Shown here one piece after another: positions 1 to 11,480 of a DNA stretch of 64,000 nt. The DNA is taken from NCBI RefSeq assembly GCF_030272615.1, contig NC_081414.1, forward strand, positions 305,242,664 to 305,306,663, written 5' to 3'. The notes under the pieces are model-generated. The model did no database searches and was not told the DNA's origin. It saw nothing but the letters and a program-made list of their open reading frames with translations. A program made the translations under genes and the position numbers. The stretch comes from Cryptomeria japonica. Its lineage: Eukaryota > Streptophyta > Pinopsida > Cupressales > Cupressaceae. Position 1 is the stretch's first letter. Each line of letters begins with the position of its first letter.

Positions 1-916
1 ATGGGAAATCCTATCTTCAAGTCCTAGCAGGTTGATATAAAATAACTAAGATTGTATTAGAGCGATACTTGGATCCCCTAGCAAATAAGTGTGTCTTGTG
101 AGGGGTGGTAGAAGAACAATCCATTACATTGGAGTGCTAATGGGTTGGTTAAGTGGTTGTAGCACTCCAGTGTGGTAATAGCAGATCCTAGGTTCAATTC
201 CTAGCTGATCCATGAGGAATACTGATTTCTGCTTAAGAAAAAAATGGTTTCAGTGCGTTTTGCTGAAGGTCACTGGCTTAGATTTTATTCTCGGCTCAAG
301 GGGTAAATTGTAGTGCCCTTGCAAACAACTATGAGCTGTTAAGAGGACATGGAAGCATTTTGTGGAGTTTACTGTCTACAAGTCAGTAACGCTTTAGGTT
401 TTAGAAAATACACATTAATTTTATACCTTACTAAATGAAAATCAAAGAAGAAATGATCATGTTAAAAAATAAAGTCATCTTTTTCCTTTTTGAAGAAAAA
501 GTGAAAGAGTTGTCCGAATCTGCACCATATAGCCAAGTTCTCAGGTTCCATTCCTTTTGGTGCCATATCATAAATTGGGGCATTGCTTTTGCTAGAAATA
601 AGTGCAATCTTGTGAATCTAGATGAATCTCTCTATTTTATGTCAGCATAACAAACCAGAGTAGTTCAGTACAACTAACAGAGGTTTATTGCTCTGATTTT
701 TAATTATGCCCATGATAGTCATATCACAGCTATCTTCAACACATCCTGCAGATTTGGGTGATATGCTGTTCCTGTCTGTGAGTCCGGGTCCCATCTTATG
801 CCTTCTCAATGTTTGCATCTGCTGGAGATCTTTATGAATATTGTTTTTCTTGAAAAGTAATTGCTTTGGGTTCCCCCAGCTTCTATCATTGTCTGCTCTC
901 TTGAAAATGCTTGCAG
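1..916. other. Unassigned AT-rich DNA
   Basis: Apart from the tRNA-like sequence near 139-211, I see no gene here. The open frames at 435-650 (+) and 642-995 (-) are short, have no recognisable motif and overlap on opposite strands, so I do not call them. Confidence 0.5.
139..211 (+). repeat. tRNA-like sequence, probable SINE head
   Basis: An A-box-like block TGGTTAAGTGG (146-156) and a B-box-like block GGTTCAATTCC (191-201) lie at the spacing of an RNA polymerase III internal promoter. The T arm can be drawn with a perfect 5-bp stem (188-192 with 200-204) around a 7-base loop. The would-be acceptor arms (139-145 and 205-211) do not pair, so this is not a working tRNA gene. A tRNA-derived SINE or a decayed tRNA copy is more likely. 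I could not find a poly(A) or other tail, nor a target duplication. Confidence 0.45.
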
Positions 917-1024
917 GCTCCATATAACATGTTGACTGACGAACTTCCAGTGGTTCTGAAAAAGTATGGAGGAAGATGTATCTGGTTGGGTCCATGTGAA
1001 TTCAAGGACGATATTCACTTGTGA
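917..1024 (+). pseudogene. Exon-like open stretch, unrecognised
   Basis: A splice-acceptor-like TTGCAG ends at 916 and is followed in phase by 35 codons ending at TGA (1022-1024). The residues are balanced and not low-complexity (for example ELPVVLKKYGGRCIWLGP), which is more protein-like than most of the surrounding DNA. I do not recognise the family. No partner exons were identified. A chance open frame cannot be excluded at this length. Confidence 0.25.
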
Positions 1025-1367
1025 ACAAAATCTGTTTGTTTGTCGTCACACACTTCGAACTTCTAGGTTATTTGTACTATCAACACTAGATGGTTTTAAG
1101 AACTATCAAAATCTTAGCTTGAATATTAAAATCTTTGCAGCAATTTAGAAAGAGCAAATAAGTTTGGACAAGATGGTGTCACCTCTTAGCAGCCCGATCA
1201 ATTCCTTCGTTTTTTTCCTCAAGGAATTATCTTTGTTTTCTACGATCTTTTTGGAGGACTGACATGTTGTCATCCTTCATATTTCTTTTTGATTTCGTTT
1301 TTGTCTCTAGATGTTTGATTGCTTTCACAACTTAAGGAAAATAATTCTTTTGCTTCCTTTGTTTATG

Positions 1368-1372
1368 ATACC
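1368..1372 (+). repeat. Target-site duplication ATACC (left)
   Basis: ATACC directly precedes the TGTTGTGA start of the long unit. The same five bases follow its CATCAACA end at 6886-6890. Confidence 0.75.
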
Positions 1373-2521
1373 TGTTGTGACCTAATCACATATCACCCCA
1401 TTCCAAATGGGAAGCCCCTACATTTTTGGTCCACTTGGTCTTTTTGTTGTGGTTTTTGGGTCGTTTAGCAGCAATCCCTTCGATCTCCCTAGGTCTGCAA
1501 GTGTTTTAGCGAATTTTGGTCAAGTTTGCTAGTGTTCTGAGCAAATTTGACCAAGTCCAGAGCTTGTTTTGTCAATTTTAGGGTTTTTTCTCTTCAAACT
1601 TAGATTTGAGGACATTAGCTTAGGGTTTTGGAAAATCTGAACCTAGCAATGAAGTTAGAACCCTTCAAGGAAGCTACCAGTGAAATTTGAGCGAATTTTG
1701 AGCACTTACCATTTTTAGTAAGTTTCATTGTGTCCCGGATTGGCCTAATTTTGCATTTAAACAAACTTACTATTTTTAGCAGTGTCTAATTTTCCAGAAT
1801 TCTTCCATTTCCTAGCAAATGTGCTTTAGGACAAGTAGAAGATGCAGAAACATGGTCTAGGAGGAAAATGTCAATTCCATGTAAATCCTTCACCACCTTC
1901 AAAATGTGCCCAAGGGCAAACCAGAACGTGGAAATCAAGGCTGAGGAAAATTTCAAAATTTCAAAATATTCCTTCCTTGAGGTAAAATTGCACCCAAGTT
2001 GAAGAAATCTAGAAAGTTGAAAAAATTGGCTGTGTGAGAATTTTCTCTCTCTAGAACTTCGGACAAGACAAAAATTCCTTGGACATGGAAGAAGTGGTCA
2101 ATTGATAGAAAAGTCTTTCTTTAGGACAAGATGTCTGTGAGAACTCAAGAAAAATTCCTTTAGGACAAAAATCTCTCTACAAAGAATTTTCTATCTTGTA
2201 TTTCCAAACATTTAGGATTCTTTCACGAGTGGAAAAAATTGTTAAAACTCTCCCAAGGCAGAAAAATATTCCATAGTATCTATTATGTGCCCAAAATGGA
2301 AAGGTTTTTGCAATAAATGAGTTTGCAACATACAAAGGGAATATTCCATATTTATGACACAACTCGAAAATTTATAGAAGTTTCCATTTTTGAACTCAAG
2401 ATGATGGCGGGGTCCACTTGCATGGCGAGTTGTCGAAGGAAACATGACGCATGATTGAAGAAAATTAATGCAACTGCCAATTTTATCCCCTTACCAACTT
2501 AGTAGCATAGTGGGAGACTTC

Positions 2522-2530
2522 TATTTAAAT
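2522..2530 (+). promoter_or_regulatory. TATA-like box upstream of the LTR-borne ORF
   Basis: TATTTAAAT lies about 230 bases before the ORF start. A pyrimidine-rich tract ending TTTTGTAG at 2751 sits two bases before the ATG and looks like a 3' splice site, so a leader intron is possible. Both are sequence resemblances only. Confidence 0.35.
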
Positions 2531-2753
2531 GACAATTTGGAATTCATTTCTCACAACGGTTTTTGGACAAATTGGAATCTAGAGAGAAGTGGAGAAAGAT
2601 AGAAGCAAAGTTTTATTATTTTCTAGAAGTTTTCATCTTTGGAGGTTTTATTTTATTCCATGTCTGGAATTAACAGCCTGGAATTCCTTCCCTAATGGAT
2701 TTCTTGAATTCCTTTATCATGAATTTAAATGTTTATTATTTTATTTTGTAGGA

Positions 2754-5700
2754 ATGACGAAATCCAGCAAGCCTGTAAATACCTCCTGGCAGGCGCAAAT
2801 CAAGAATGAGCAAAGAGGATTTCTCTCAGAGTCAAAGATCATCTCGAAGTGGAGAGAAGTCAGTGACACCAACCTAGGAACTTTCAGGCTGGGAGAGTTT
2901 AGAAAAAGGGTATATGGAACAGTTGGACGTGCTCCATCAGCCCTTGCCACAAAGATTGTCAAGAGTGGGATTGTTGCAGCTGCCGGCTTCCCTCTAGCCA
3001 TCCAGTGCCCAGAGCTGATTATGGAGTGTGCGAAGCATTACAATGCAGAAAGAAGGGCAATTCTGGCACCGCATGGCAAACTCTTGGTCAACCTTACAAT
3101 TGAAGCAATTGGAGAGACTTTTGGAATTCTGACATACTAGTCCATGACATACAAGAGCAAAGAAAGAGCAACATTGATTTATGATGTTGGCTTCGAGAGA
3201 TGTGCTAGAATAATCAATAAAGTCTGTATGCAGAAGCCAAAGCCTCATATTTCCAAGTTGCCCAAGCAAATCACCAGCATGGATTTTAAACAAGAGTATG
3301 TCGATCTTGTGCTGATGATGAGCAGAATCATGGGATGTTCGTAGGCCTTCATGTTTGAACCTTGGATGTTTTACTGCATTGGTGAAGTAATGGAAGGTGA
3401 AAGAGTGATAGATTGGGCAAAGATAATCAGCCACAATTTGGATCAGCAGCTGAAGAATTTAAGGCAATCTCAATCTTTCTATATGAGTTCATATGTCATC
3501 TACTCGTTGGCTAGAATGGGCAAATTCAATGGAATGCCGAGAAAAGGACCCATGGGATGCGGACCGAGACGATTGAAAGTTCATGAATGTTATCCACAGT
3601 TACACTTATATAATACTATTTCTTTCAAGGATGCGAGCGACACATTCACAATGCACATCACCAGATCATTGCAAGGAGGACTTCATACAAGGTTGTCGCT
3701 TGAAGCTAGAAAGTTAGTAAAGAGTTATGGAGCCTGGTACATCCAATTTCTGAACTTAACTTAAATACGGGTCCAAAGATTCGCTAACCAACCATATAAG
3801 CTTTCGACGTATCCAATGGACAAAATGGTGCTACTGGAAGTTACTAGACAGTTGACTGCCTATGACAAAATTCAGAAGAAGAAGAAGAAGTTGTCATTTG
3901 AATTTCCAATTATCATAGGAGATTATGAGGAAATGTGTCCAACATTGGCGGCAACAGAAAAGTCAGTAGATGAGTTATTATTCTATCACTTAGCATTTCA
4001 TACTGCAAGGACATTATTTGATCCTTGCAATAAAATCAGGATGGTTGCTGGAGTAAAACGCAAACACAAGTTTCAGCTGGAAGATTACTGGGCCAACGCT
4101 AAGGATGACTTTGATTTTTGAAGTCAAAAAGAGGATGTTTTCTAGGTTGCCTCTTAATTTGATAAGACTTTGTGAAGTTATACAGGTGCCGGATGAGGTT
4201 GAAGAAGATGAAAATATGGTTCAACTGGAGTATGAAAAGGAGGATAGGCCTATTCAGGCACCAGATTGTTCAGAGCTAAAAGTTGATGATTTAAATGTTA
4301 TAAGTAGGCTAGTCCTGAAGTTCACTAGGCATTGGGTTGAGTAGCACATTGCAATGTTGAAGGCAAAGAATGTCCGCCTGACTTACCAGTTGATGGGAGA
4401 CCTGGATTCCCATAGCGAAGCAACGAAAGGGTCATTAGGAGCCCAAGCTAGGGAAGAGGAAAATCTGCAAGATAGATCAGAGTGTAGGAGGGAGAAAAGC
4501 ATTCCTGGCAATTCACAAGCAAAGAAGAGAAAGCAAGTTCAACAGGAAGAGCCATAGTAGAAGAGGCCAAGGATAAAAGAAGTACAGTCACCTGCTAGCT
4601 CTTCCAACGTGCATGAAGCTGAAATGTTCCCAGAAGCAGTTACAAGAAGCCAGCCATAGGAAGATGATCTCGACATTGTGTAGGCACAAGATATTCTCAG
4701 CGTTAGCGCCTCACATAGGCTTGCTCAATAGAAGAGTCAAAGGCAAGAACTTTCTCCGATTCTAGAACAACAGGATCAGGATTGTTTCATGGAAACAAAT
4801 CTTGGAGACTTAGGAACTTTTGAGGAATTTTCACAAGAACAAGTGCAAAAGGAAGTTCAGGATCAACAAGCAATTGCTCTAGATTGGCCGAAGGAAAGGA
4901 TGAGAAGGGAGCCGGAGGAAGAGATAGATCCTGTGCAAGAACTGGAGGAACTTTTAAACAAGATAGACAAGCCAACGAAGAATAAGGTGACAAGGAAATA
5001 TTCCAAAGTTACATGGGATGAGTCAGGATCTAGGACATTACACCTAGTTGTGCCCAGAGTTGACAAGGATAGGAACGAGATTATACCCAATGAATATGAG
5101 ATCACAACAGTCGACTTAGGGCATGCCTCCAAGGCACAAGTGGCGGAAGACTTTGATGAATCTTCCTTGGCATTGAAGGAGCAGATGAAAAGGACGGAAG
5201 AGAAGAATAAGAAGTTGAAGAGCGAGAACAAAGCTTTGTGCTAATATGTGCGATGCTTAAGGCATCCATTCAGAGAAGAAGATCAATCCTTTGTTCCTCC
5301 CTCTTCTCTTCCCAAGGAGTCCATTGATGGGATTGAAGAAATAAGGAAAAGGGTTCAGTGTTCTAAGGAATGGGTAGAGGACATCTTCACTTCAGCTGGT
5401 AAATTTATTGAAGACTTGGCTCACTTCCACTGGAGAATTCTAGCTTTCCTGAATAAGTTGGAAGTTGTGGATAATTCATGGGTAGGTGTGCATATCTATC
5501 AGGACTTAACAATTCCACGCCTGAAAGCACTAATGGGGATTCCCATGCAAACATTGATTGATGCGAAGGTCATCAAGGAAAACGAAATATATGATTTCCC
5601 ATGGTGGTTTTATGTAGTCTGGACTGGGAAGGAATTCTTTGAGAGATTCAGTAAGGAGTCAACATCATTGAAGGAATCAGTCAGAAAAGTTCAGGAAGAA

Positions 5701-6003
5701 GTCCTCAATGTAGTAGAGGCATTGTTTGCAAGAAGGTTGAATAATGAAGAGCTGATAGTTGACCATCTGAAGGATAGGTTGCACGAATTCTTTTTTGTGG
5801 AATCCTTCTTGAAGGATCATTTGGAAAATGTTTCCTTGTTCTCCAACACAATATGAAGGACTCAAGAAGTGGCATCAAGATGGGAAAGTTTTTCTCTAAG
5901 TGTGAAGAGGACACTTCAATGCTGGAATTCAAACTGGAGATTGTGCCAAGTGTCTCCGTAGGAGAGCTGGAAGCCGTTTGTCGCATTTGCCATCAATGAA
6001 TGA
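2754..6003 (+). pseudogene. Decayed ~1,080-codon ORF inside the giant LTR, family unrecognised
   Basis: From ATG at 2754 one frame runs to about 4105, then a single frameshift moves it by one frame and it continues to TGA at 6001-6003. There are 12 internal stops: TAG at 3138, 3342, 4342, 4555, 4558, 4657, 4681, 4729 and 5959, TAA at 3762 and 5242, and TGA at 5854. Nine of twelve are TAG, as expected if CAG glutamine codons decayed. The N-terminal third is mixed alpha/beta-like and contains LLVNLTIEAIGETFGI; the middle (about 4350-4800) is Lys/Gln/Glu-rich and probably disordered; 5150-5240 is a charged coiled-coil-like stretch; the C-terminal third is helical with many Trp, Phe and Glu residues. 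I see no zinc knuckle, protease, reverse transcriptase, integrase or transposase motif. The N-terminal motif loosely recalls plant mobile-domain and gag-like proteins, which is inference only. Confidence 0.6.
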
Positions 6004-6885
6004 GATAATGGTTGTCCAATTTTAGACGAGAATCTATTAATTGCATGAAGGCATGATGGGTCATTTGTTGTTGATGGACATTTTGATCAAGTGGTGGCTT
6101 ATTCAATGCACGACAACTGCCATATTGAGGAGTTAGTGTATCATTAATGCATGGTGGACGATTTGAGAAGTTGAGGTTATTTAATGCATCATGAATGCCC
6201 TTTTTAGAGAAAAAGGCAATTAATATGTAGTGGGCGAGATTCTTCATTAATTGATCTCCCCCACTACTTGGCATCATATTTTGGGAATCTTTGGTCAAAC
6301 CTTAATTAGGGTTTTGCATGTTAAATCTATCCGTAGTGCAAGGTTGGACTGAGCTTTTACATGTGCGTTCTTAACTAAGATTGTTAAATGAGCATTGTTC
6401 TTTGATGATGTTCATTGATGGTTTAAAATCTTACAACACAACCTTTGAAGATTGCACCCTCTTTGTGTAGTTGTTTGAAAGTGGCGAAGCAAAGTGTGTT
6501 CGATCTCGCCTGAGTCATTGTTATCTGTTGAGTTCCTATATTTAGATTAGCCTTTCTAAACCCTTTCCTATTTTATTTTCCATATATTTCATTGAAAAGT
6601 CCCAAAAAAAGAGTTATTGACTACCAAATCATTCGCAAAAGCCTCCTTGAAGTCACAAATTTGTTAAGTCTTCTTCAGTGTGCGTAAGTCTCCTTGGATT
6701 ACCAACAACATCAAACCAAACGAGTCTATATCCATCATAAAGTTGCTAGTATGTAGTTGGAACCTTGGAATCAATGTATGATCTTCCCGCAATCTTAGCA
6801 TACATAAGATTTTGATCAAGAGAGGATAAAGTGACCGTTGATAACTTTATTCTGTGTTGGTGTGGTCATAAAATACCCATCAACA

Positions 6886-6890
6886 ATACC
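6886..6890 (+). repeat. Target-site duplication ATACC (right)
   Basis: Exact copy of 1368-1372 immediately after the CAACA end. Confidence 0.75.
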
Positions 6891-7689
6891 AAGTTCAGTC
6901 ATGCCATCATGCGTGGTCTCATTACTACATCAACATCATTCTTCCAGGATTTTCACATTTCTGATCCTCCTTGTAGGGACAACTTGCAGCTTATATTATT
7001 GTATTTGATCTTTCCTCTTTTCTTCTACAACAATACATGTGTCATAGGTAATGCAACTCCATAAGCTTTCCTTTGTTCATACGGGGCACTGATAGCTCTT
7101 TTTAGCTATTTTTTTTGGTTATAATTATACCATTTAGAATCTCTGCCTCGTTTCATCCTTGTTTGCCTTATTCTTCTTCTCACCCTTTGCTTTATACTCT
7201 AGTGTAGATACTGTATCTCATATATGCTTCTTGCTTCATTTGGATTCCTTCCTTCTCGTTGAGTATCATAATCCTTCTCATTGAGTATCATGTTTATGCT
7301 TGCGAGTACTATGTCTTGCTATCTTGAGTATAGCACACCAATCTGTCATCTTGCACGTGTTGGGTTTAGTCTATTTTTAAATAGTCGCTTGTCTTATGAT
7401 TTTTATGAGCTTTGAATATGTCCTAGTATTGCTTGAGCTCTAAATTTCATCTTTATGATTATGAGTCCACCCACAGGCATATGCATATGGGAGCACATGG
7501 TCTGATACAACATTATGCTTCTAGACATAGTAACAATACAATTCATTTACCAAGGTTTGTGCAGATTTTTCTTCAAAGCGATTTATTTTATGAATGCTTT
7601 TCTAACTTGTTGGTACAACTGGTTAACATTATATCTATTGTGTTATCAAGTTAAATACATGAGCCACCTAGATGATTAACTTCCTAGAT
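6891..7689. other. Spacer between two giant LTR units
   Basis: About 800 bases of AT-rich DNA between the two units. I see no gene or repeat that I can support. Confidence 0.5.
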
Positions 7690-7694
7690 GGTTC
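7690..7694 (+). repeat. Target-site duplication GGTTC (left, one mismatch)
   Basis: GGTTC before the LTR matches GGCTC (11905-11909) after it at four of five bases. The mismatch is C to T. Confidence 0.55.
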
Positions 7695-8550
7695 TGTTGA
7701 TGTGTTTTTTACGCACATGCGAACACAAAATAAAATACCATAAGTAACTTATCCTTTCTTGAACAAAATCTTTTGGATGCTGAAGATTTGTTTAAGGATC
7801 ACTTGAGAAGACTCCAAGGTTCATGAATGTAGGGTCACTACGTGTGGATAAGCTCTGTTGTTTGATGTGATTATGCTGGAATCACAGGGGGACTTACATT
7901 CGAATGCCTGAATGCTTGATTTGCTAGAACTTTAGCCCTATCCACTCAATTGAAAGATAAAAAATAGCAAAAGAGGTAGGGTTTGAGAGAGTCTATTCTA
8001 ATCTTAAGAATGTAGGAAGATGAGTGAATGACTAGATGGAATCCTACTAAGCAAGGTCTCACCATCAATTTGAACAATTTGACACAAGCTCAGTGCAATC
8101 TTCTAAGGACGTTTCAAGGATGTTCGAATCAATACCATCAACCATCGATTACCATTCAATTTAATGCATAAGCAATGAATGTAGAACGATTCAAAGTTAA
8201 GCTCATATCATTCCAGTTGACCACATAAGGCGTAGTTACAAGCAGCAAGAGGCTAGTGGTATGGACTAAGCGGATTCCACATGAATACATTCAACAACTT
8301 CTTCAATTCAATCTAATTTATTTATCATCTAACATGAGGATCCAACAAGAAACCATGCACATTGTAAAGAAACAACACACTTGACCATAACTTCAATGAA
8401 AATGGAGTTCATTTACAACTTAGGCAACAATTTCTACCTTCTCTTCCTACTCTACTTTAACTTCTATTCTATTCTCTTAAGACTATCTACTGACTATTAA
8501 CTCACTATCAGCTATTCACTATTAACTTTTACAAATGAAGAGCTTGAGCC

Positions 8551-8557
8551 TTTATAG
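8551..8557 (-). promoter_or_regulatory. TATA box of the 4.2-kb LTR
   Basis: CTATAAA on the minus strand in a CTCTCTATAAAGGCTC context, about 75 bases downstream of an AAACCCTAATTAGGGTTT palindrome. The place in the LTR fits a U3/R promoter. Confidence 0.5.
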
Positions 8558-9734
8558 AGAGCTCATTTATAATGAATGGCCAGGATTGATTGTCCATCAA
8601 TGGCTAGGATTCTACAATGAAAACCCTAATTAGGGTTTGTTACAACAAACTCTCCTTAGCCAATGAGAAAATTACATTCAGTGAATGTGGACCAATAGAT
8701 GTCAGGGGTAGGTACATCGGAATTTGTGCCATCATGGAGGAATCAAATACATTGTATCTAGACATGCTGGTGTAGACCTTCCTTGATTGGTGAGTGGTGA
8801 CTGGGACGATGACTAGGATTCTACCTCAACTTGCACTTGTAGAGTTGACTTGTCACCATGAAGGGATGTTGAGAGATATCTCTTGATACTGAACATTATC
8901 TAGCTCGCTCAAAGTAGTGGTGATGGGAAGTATTGATGTAGCTAAGTCTTTCTTCCATCCTTGTGTTTCTTGGAGTGATTGCACGGTCTCTCCTTAGCCA
9001 TCTTATGATCTCTCCATGTCGATGTGATAGAATGAAAACCTTGAAGATAACCCGCTATTGCTTGCAATTGTTGAATGCTTGAAGTTTTTCAACTTAGTAG
9101 TACTTTGAGTCTTCTTCATGCATTTGAGGTATTCTTGATGCTGATGAAGCTTCTTGAAGTAGTCCCCTTGTATCTTGTCCTTGGTCTTGCATAGTGATGA
9201 TAGGAAGTGTTTGTCATGATCGAGTCATCCCTCCATCCTTGCTTGTGTCTCTTGCCTTATGGTGGTTGCATGATCTTCCCTTTTATATCTGCAAAACAAA
9301 GCAAGTACATTATCAAACTCATATGATATATAGCTTATATAATCTCTTAATTTTGACACAATCTTTGATTTTGAATGATTGCAATCAATAAGTTCATTGG
9401 GTAATTTGAATATCCTAGGGCAAATTTGGGCTGTCTAAAGATGAATTTGCTGGTTTATAGGCCTCCTAGCTGAGCAAATTCGCTTTCCTCAATACTTAAA
9501 TGATAAATTCGCCTTCTCAAGACATTAGACCTGCATTCTCAATAATGAATTTCACCTATATGCTGGATGAAATTCGCAAATATGCTGATGAAAATCATTG
9601 TCCTGCTGGAGTAATTCGCTGACCTGCCACTGATGGAGAGAAAAATGTTTGAATTGATGCTTGGAATGATTGATTTGACCTTCCCTTTATATGCGATTTA
9701 GGGTAAGAGACATGTCCCTTGGAGTAATAGGCCA

Positions 9735-9818
9735 ACTTGGTAAAATAAATAACAAATAGCTTCTTTATGATAGCCGACTTGGTAAAATAAATAACAAATA
9801 GCTTCTTTATGATAACCG
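9735..9818 (+). repeat. 42-bp tandem duplication
   Basis: Two nearly identical copies (9735-9776 and 9777-9818) starting ACTTGGTAAAATAAAT, lying inside the 4.2-kb LTR beside the palindromic array. Confidence 0.9.
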
Positions 9819-9879
9819 ACTTCTTACCTTGAACTTCTCTTGGAATTTGAAATACAAAACTCGTTCTAAAACTCTTGCA

Positions 9880-11480
9880 AGGTACATCTTTGAAATTCGC
9901 TTTGACTTGCTTGTGAAGTACGTGTCCTTGGAAAATTTGCTCTATGTCCTTGCTAGGGACTGGACCTATATGGGAAAGTTCGCTCATTGTCCTTGGTAAG
10001 GACAGGTCAAGATGTGAAATTCGCTCTATGACCTCCCTAGGGACAGGCCCTATAATTAATTTTCTCTTCCTAAGAACAAGACCAAGATTAAATTGCATCA
10101 TTTGATTTGATTGATCAAGGTTTAAAGCAATCAGTTCGCTCTCTGACTAGCCCAGGGACAGGACCTAAATCCAATATTCGCTCATGGTCCTCTTGAAGGA
10201 CATGACCTATATTCAAAATTCGCTCCATGTTCGTCCTAAGGACAAGATCTATAACTTCACTTTGGTCAGCCCCTTAAAAACGTATACTTTATCAAATCGG
10301 GTCATATGTTTGATGATCAAACTCAAGGTAAGGATTTCGCTCAAGTTCTTCTCTAAGGACAGGCCCTATAGTAAGTGAATTCGCTCCACGACCATCTCAA
10401 AGACAAAACATATCAATCACTTCGCTGTGTCCTCTCGAATGACAGGCCCTATATGGTTTTTTGCTCTTCGTCCTTGCCAAGGACAGGACCTATAATTCAT
10501 TACTTCGTTCTATGTCCTTTGTGACGACAACTCTCAAGAAATGGTTCGCTCTAGGACTGCCTTAAGGACAAGTTTTATAGTCAAACCCGTTCCATATCCT
10601 TTCCAAGGACAAGACTTATACCTTGAATTTGCCCATTTAAGAAGACAAGTCCGAAATGAAGAAGCTCGCTTTATGTCCTTGATAAGGACAAGACTTATCA
10701 TTGAAAATTCGCTCCACAACCTTGAGAAGGACAGGTCCTATCAAGTCTCGGTTCATGATCTCTCCAAAGATAAGGTCTAAGCAGATGGAAGATACTAAGT
10801 GAAAAAAACAAAAACAAAACTCGCTCCAAGCCCTTGATGAAGATTTCGCTCCATGTCCTTACTAGAGACAAGACCTAAAGTGCAGCTCGCTCCATGGCCG
10901 ACCCAAGGACAAGACTCAAATTTCGCTCTCAAACCCTTAAAAGGACAAAGCAAAGACACATTTAAATTCACTCAATGACCATCAGCAGATTGCTCTAGAA
11001 GGTCACCAAGGACAAGGTCAAGGTAGGTAAATTCGTCCAATGTCCTTTCCAAGGACATGACCTATAACAATTTTTCGCCCAAAGACCAAGGTAAAGACAT
11101 GAATTAAGTTAAAGATTTCGCTCACCAACCCTCCTAAGGGCAAGGTTCACAATGCATTTCGCTCTTATACTCTTCTAAAGACATGACAAAACTTGTTCCA
11201 AGAGACATACTTAAGTTCGGTCAACCATCAGCAAGGAGAAAACTGCAAGCAATTTCGTTCAATGTTCTTAGTGAGGACAAGATTAAGAGAAACTCACTCA
11301 ATGTCCTTTGAAATGATAAGATCAAGATGAAAATTTCTCTCACCGTCCTTTGCAAAGAGAAGGCTCAAGAGGTGAATTTTCTCTATGACCTTCGGGAGGA
11401 CGGGACTCAAAGACAAAGTTCTCTCTGGGACCTTAATGAGGTACATCACCTTAATGAACTTCTCGCCCTAAGACTTTGGC
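9880..11480 (-). repeat. Minisatellite of ~42-bp palindromic units in the LTR
   Basis: About 35 imperfect units recur every 40-45 bases (a few are longer). On the plus strand a unit reads roughly TTCGCTC, then ATGTCCTT, a short loop, AAGGACA, then GACCTATA and an AT-rich spacer. The TGTCCTT and AAGGACA arms are inverted repeats, so each unit can form a small hairpin. Clear units start near 9977, 10178, 10379, 10708, 10843 and 11116. The array fills the U3 of the 4.2-kb LTR. The U3 of the unit at 1373 has a few related blocks (GCGAATTTTGG, GGACAAG) but no array. Confidence 0.85.

Larger units (their letters stand above)
1373..6885 (+). mobile_element. 5.5-kb TG...CA unit, probable giant solo LTR carrying an ORF
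   Basis: The unit starts TGTTGTGA and ends CATCAACA, giving a 5-bp inverted end TGTTG/CAACA, and has an exact 5-bp duplication ATACC on both sides. The first 70 bases match the start of the minus-strand solo LTR at 11904 (TGTTGTGA, then a CCCCATT...AAATGGG block). The last 300 bases match the end of that LTR (shared blocks GTAAGTC, AACCTTGGA, AGATTTTG and the terminal ATCAACA). Between them lies a long decayed ORF (2754-6003) in place of the sister copy's minisatellite. I saw no primer binding site or polypurine tract inside, so this looks like one LTR rather than a whole element. Alternatives are an unpaired LTR of a deleted element, or a separate element that inserted inside an LTR and lost its borders. 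Confidence 0.65.

Noticed and set aside
139-211. Functional tRNA gene
   Set aside because: The acceptor arms do not pair, so it is only tRNA-like.
9595-10101. 168-codon minus-strand frame with a repeated internal segment
   Set aside because: The frame follows from the 42-bp duplication and the minisatellite in the LTR.
9880-11480. CRISPR array
   Set aside because: Repeats are imperfect, contiguous rather than separated by unique spacers of fixed length, and lie in a plant LTR.
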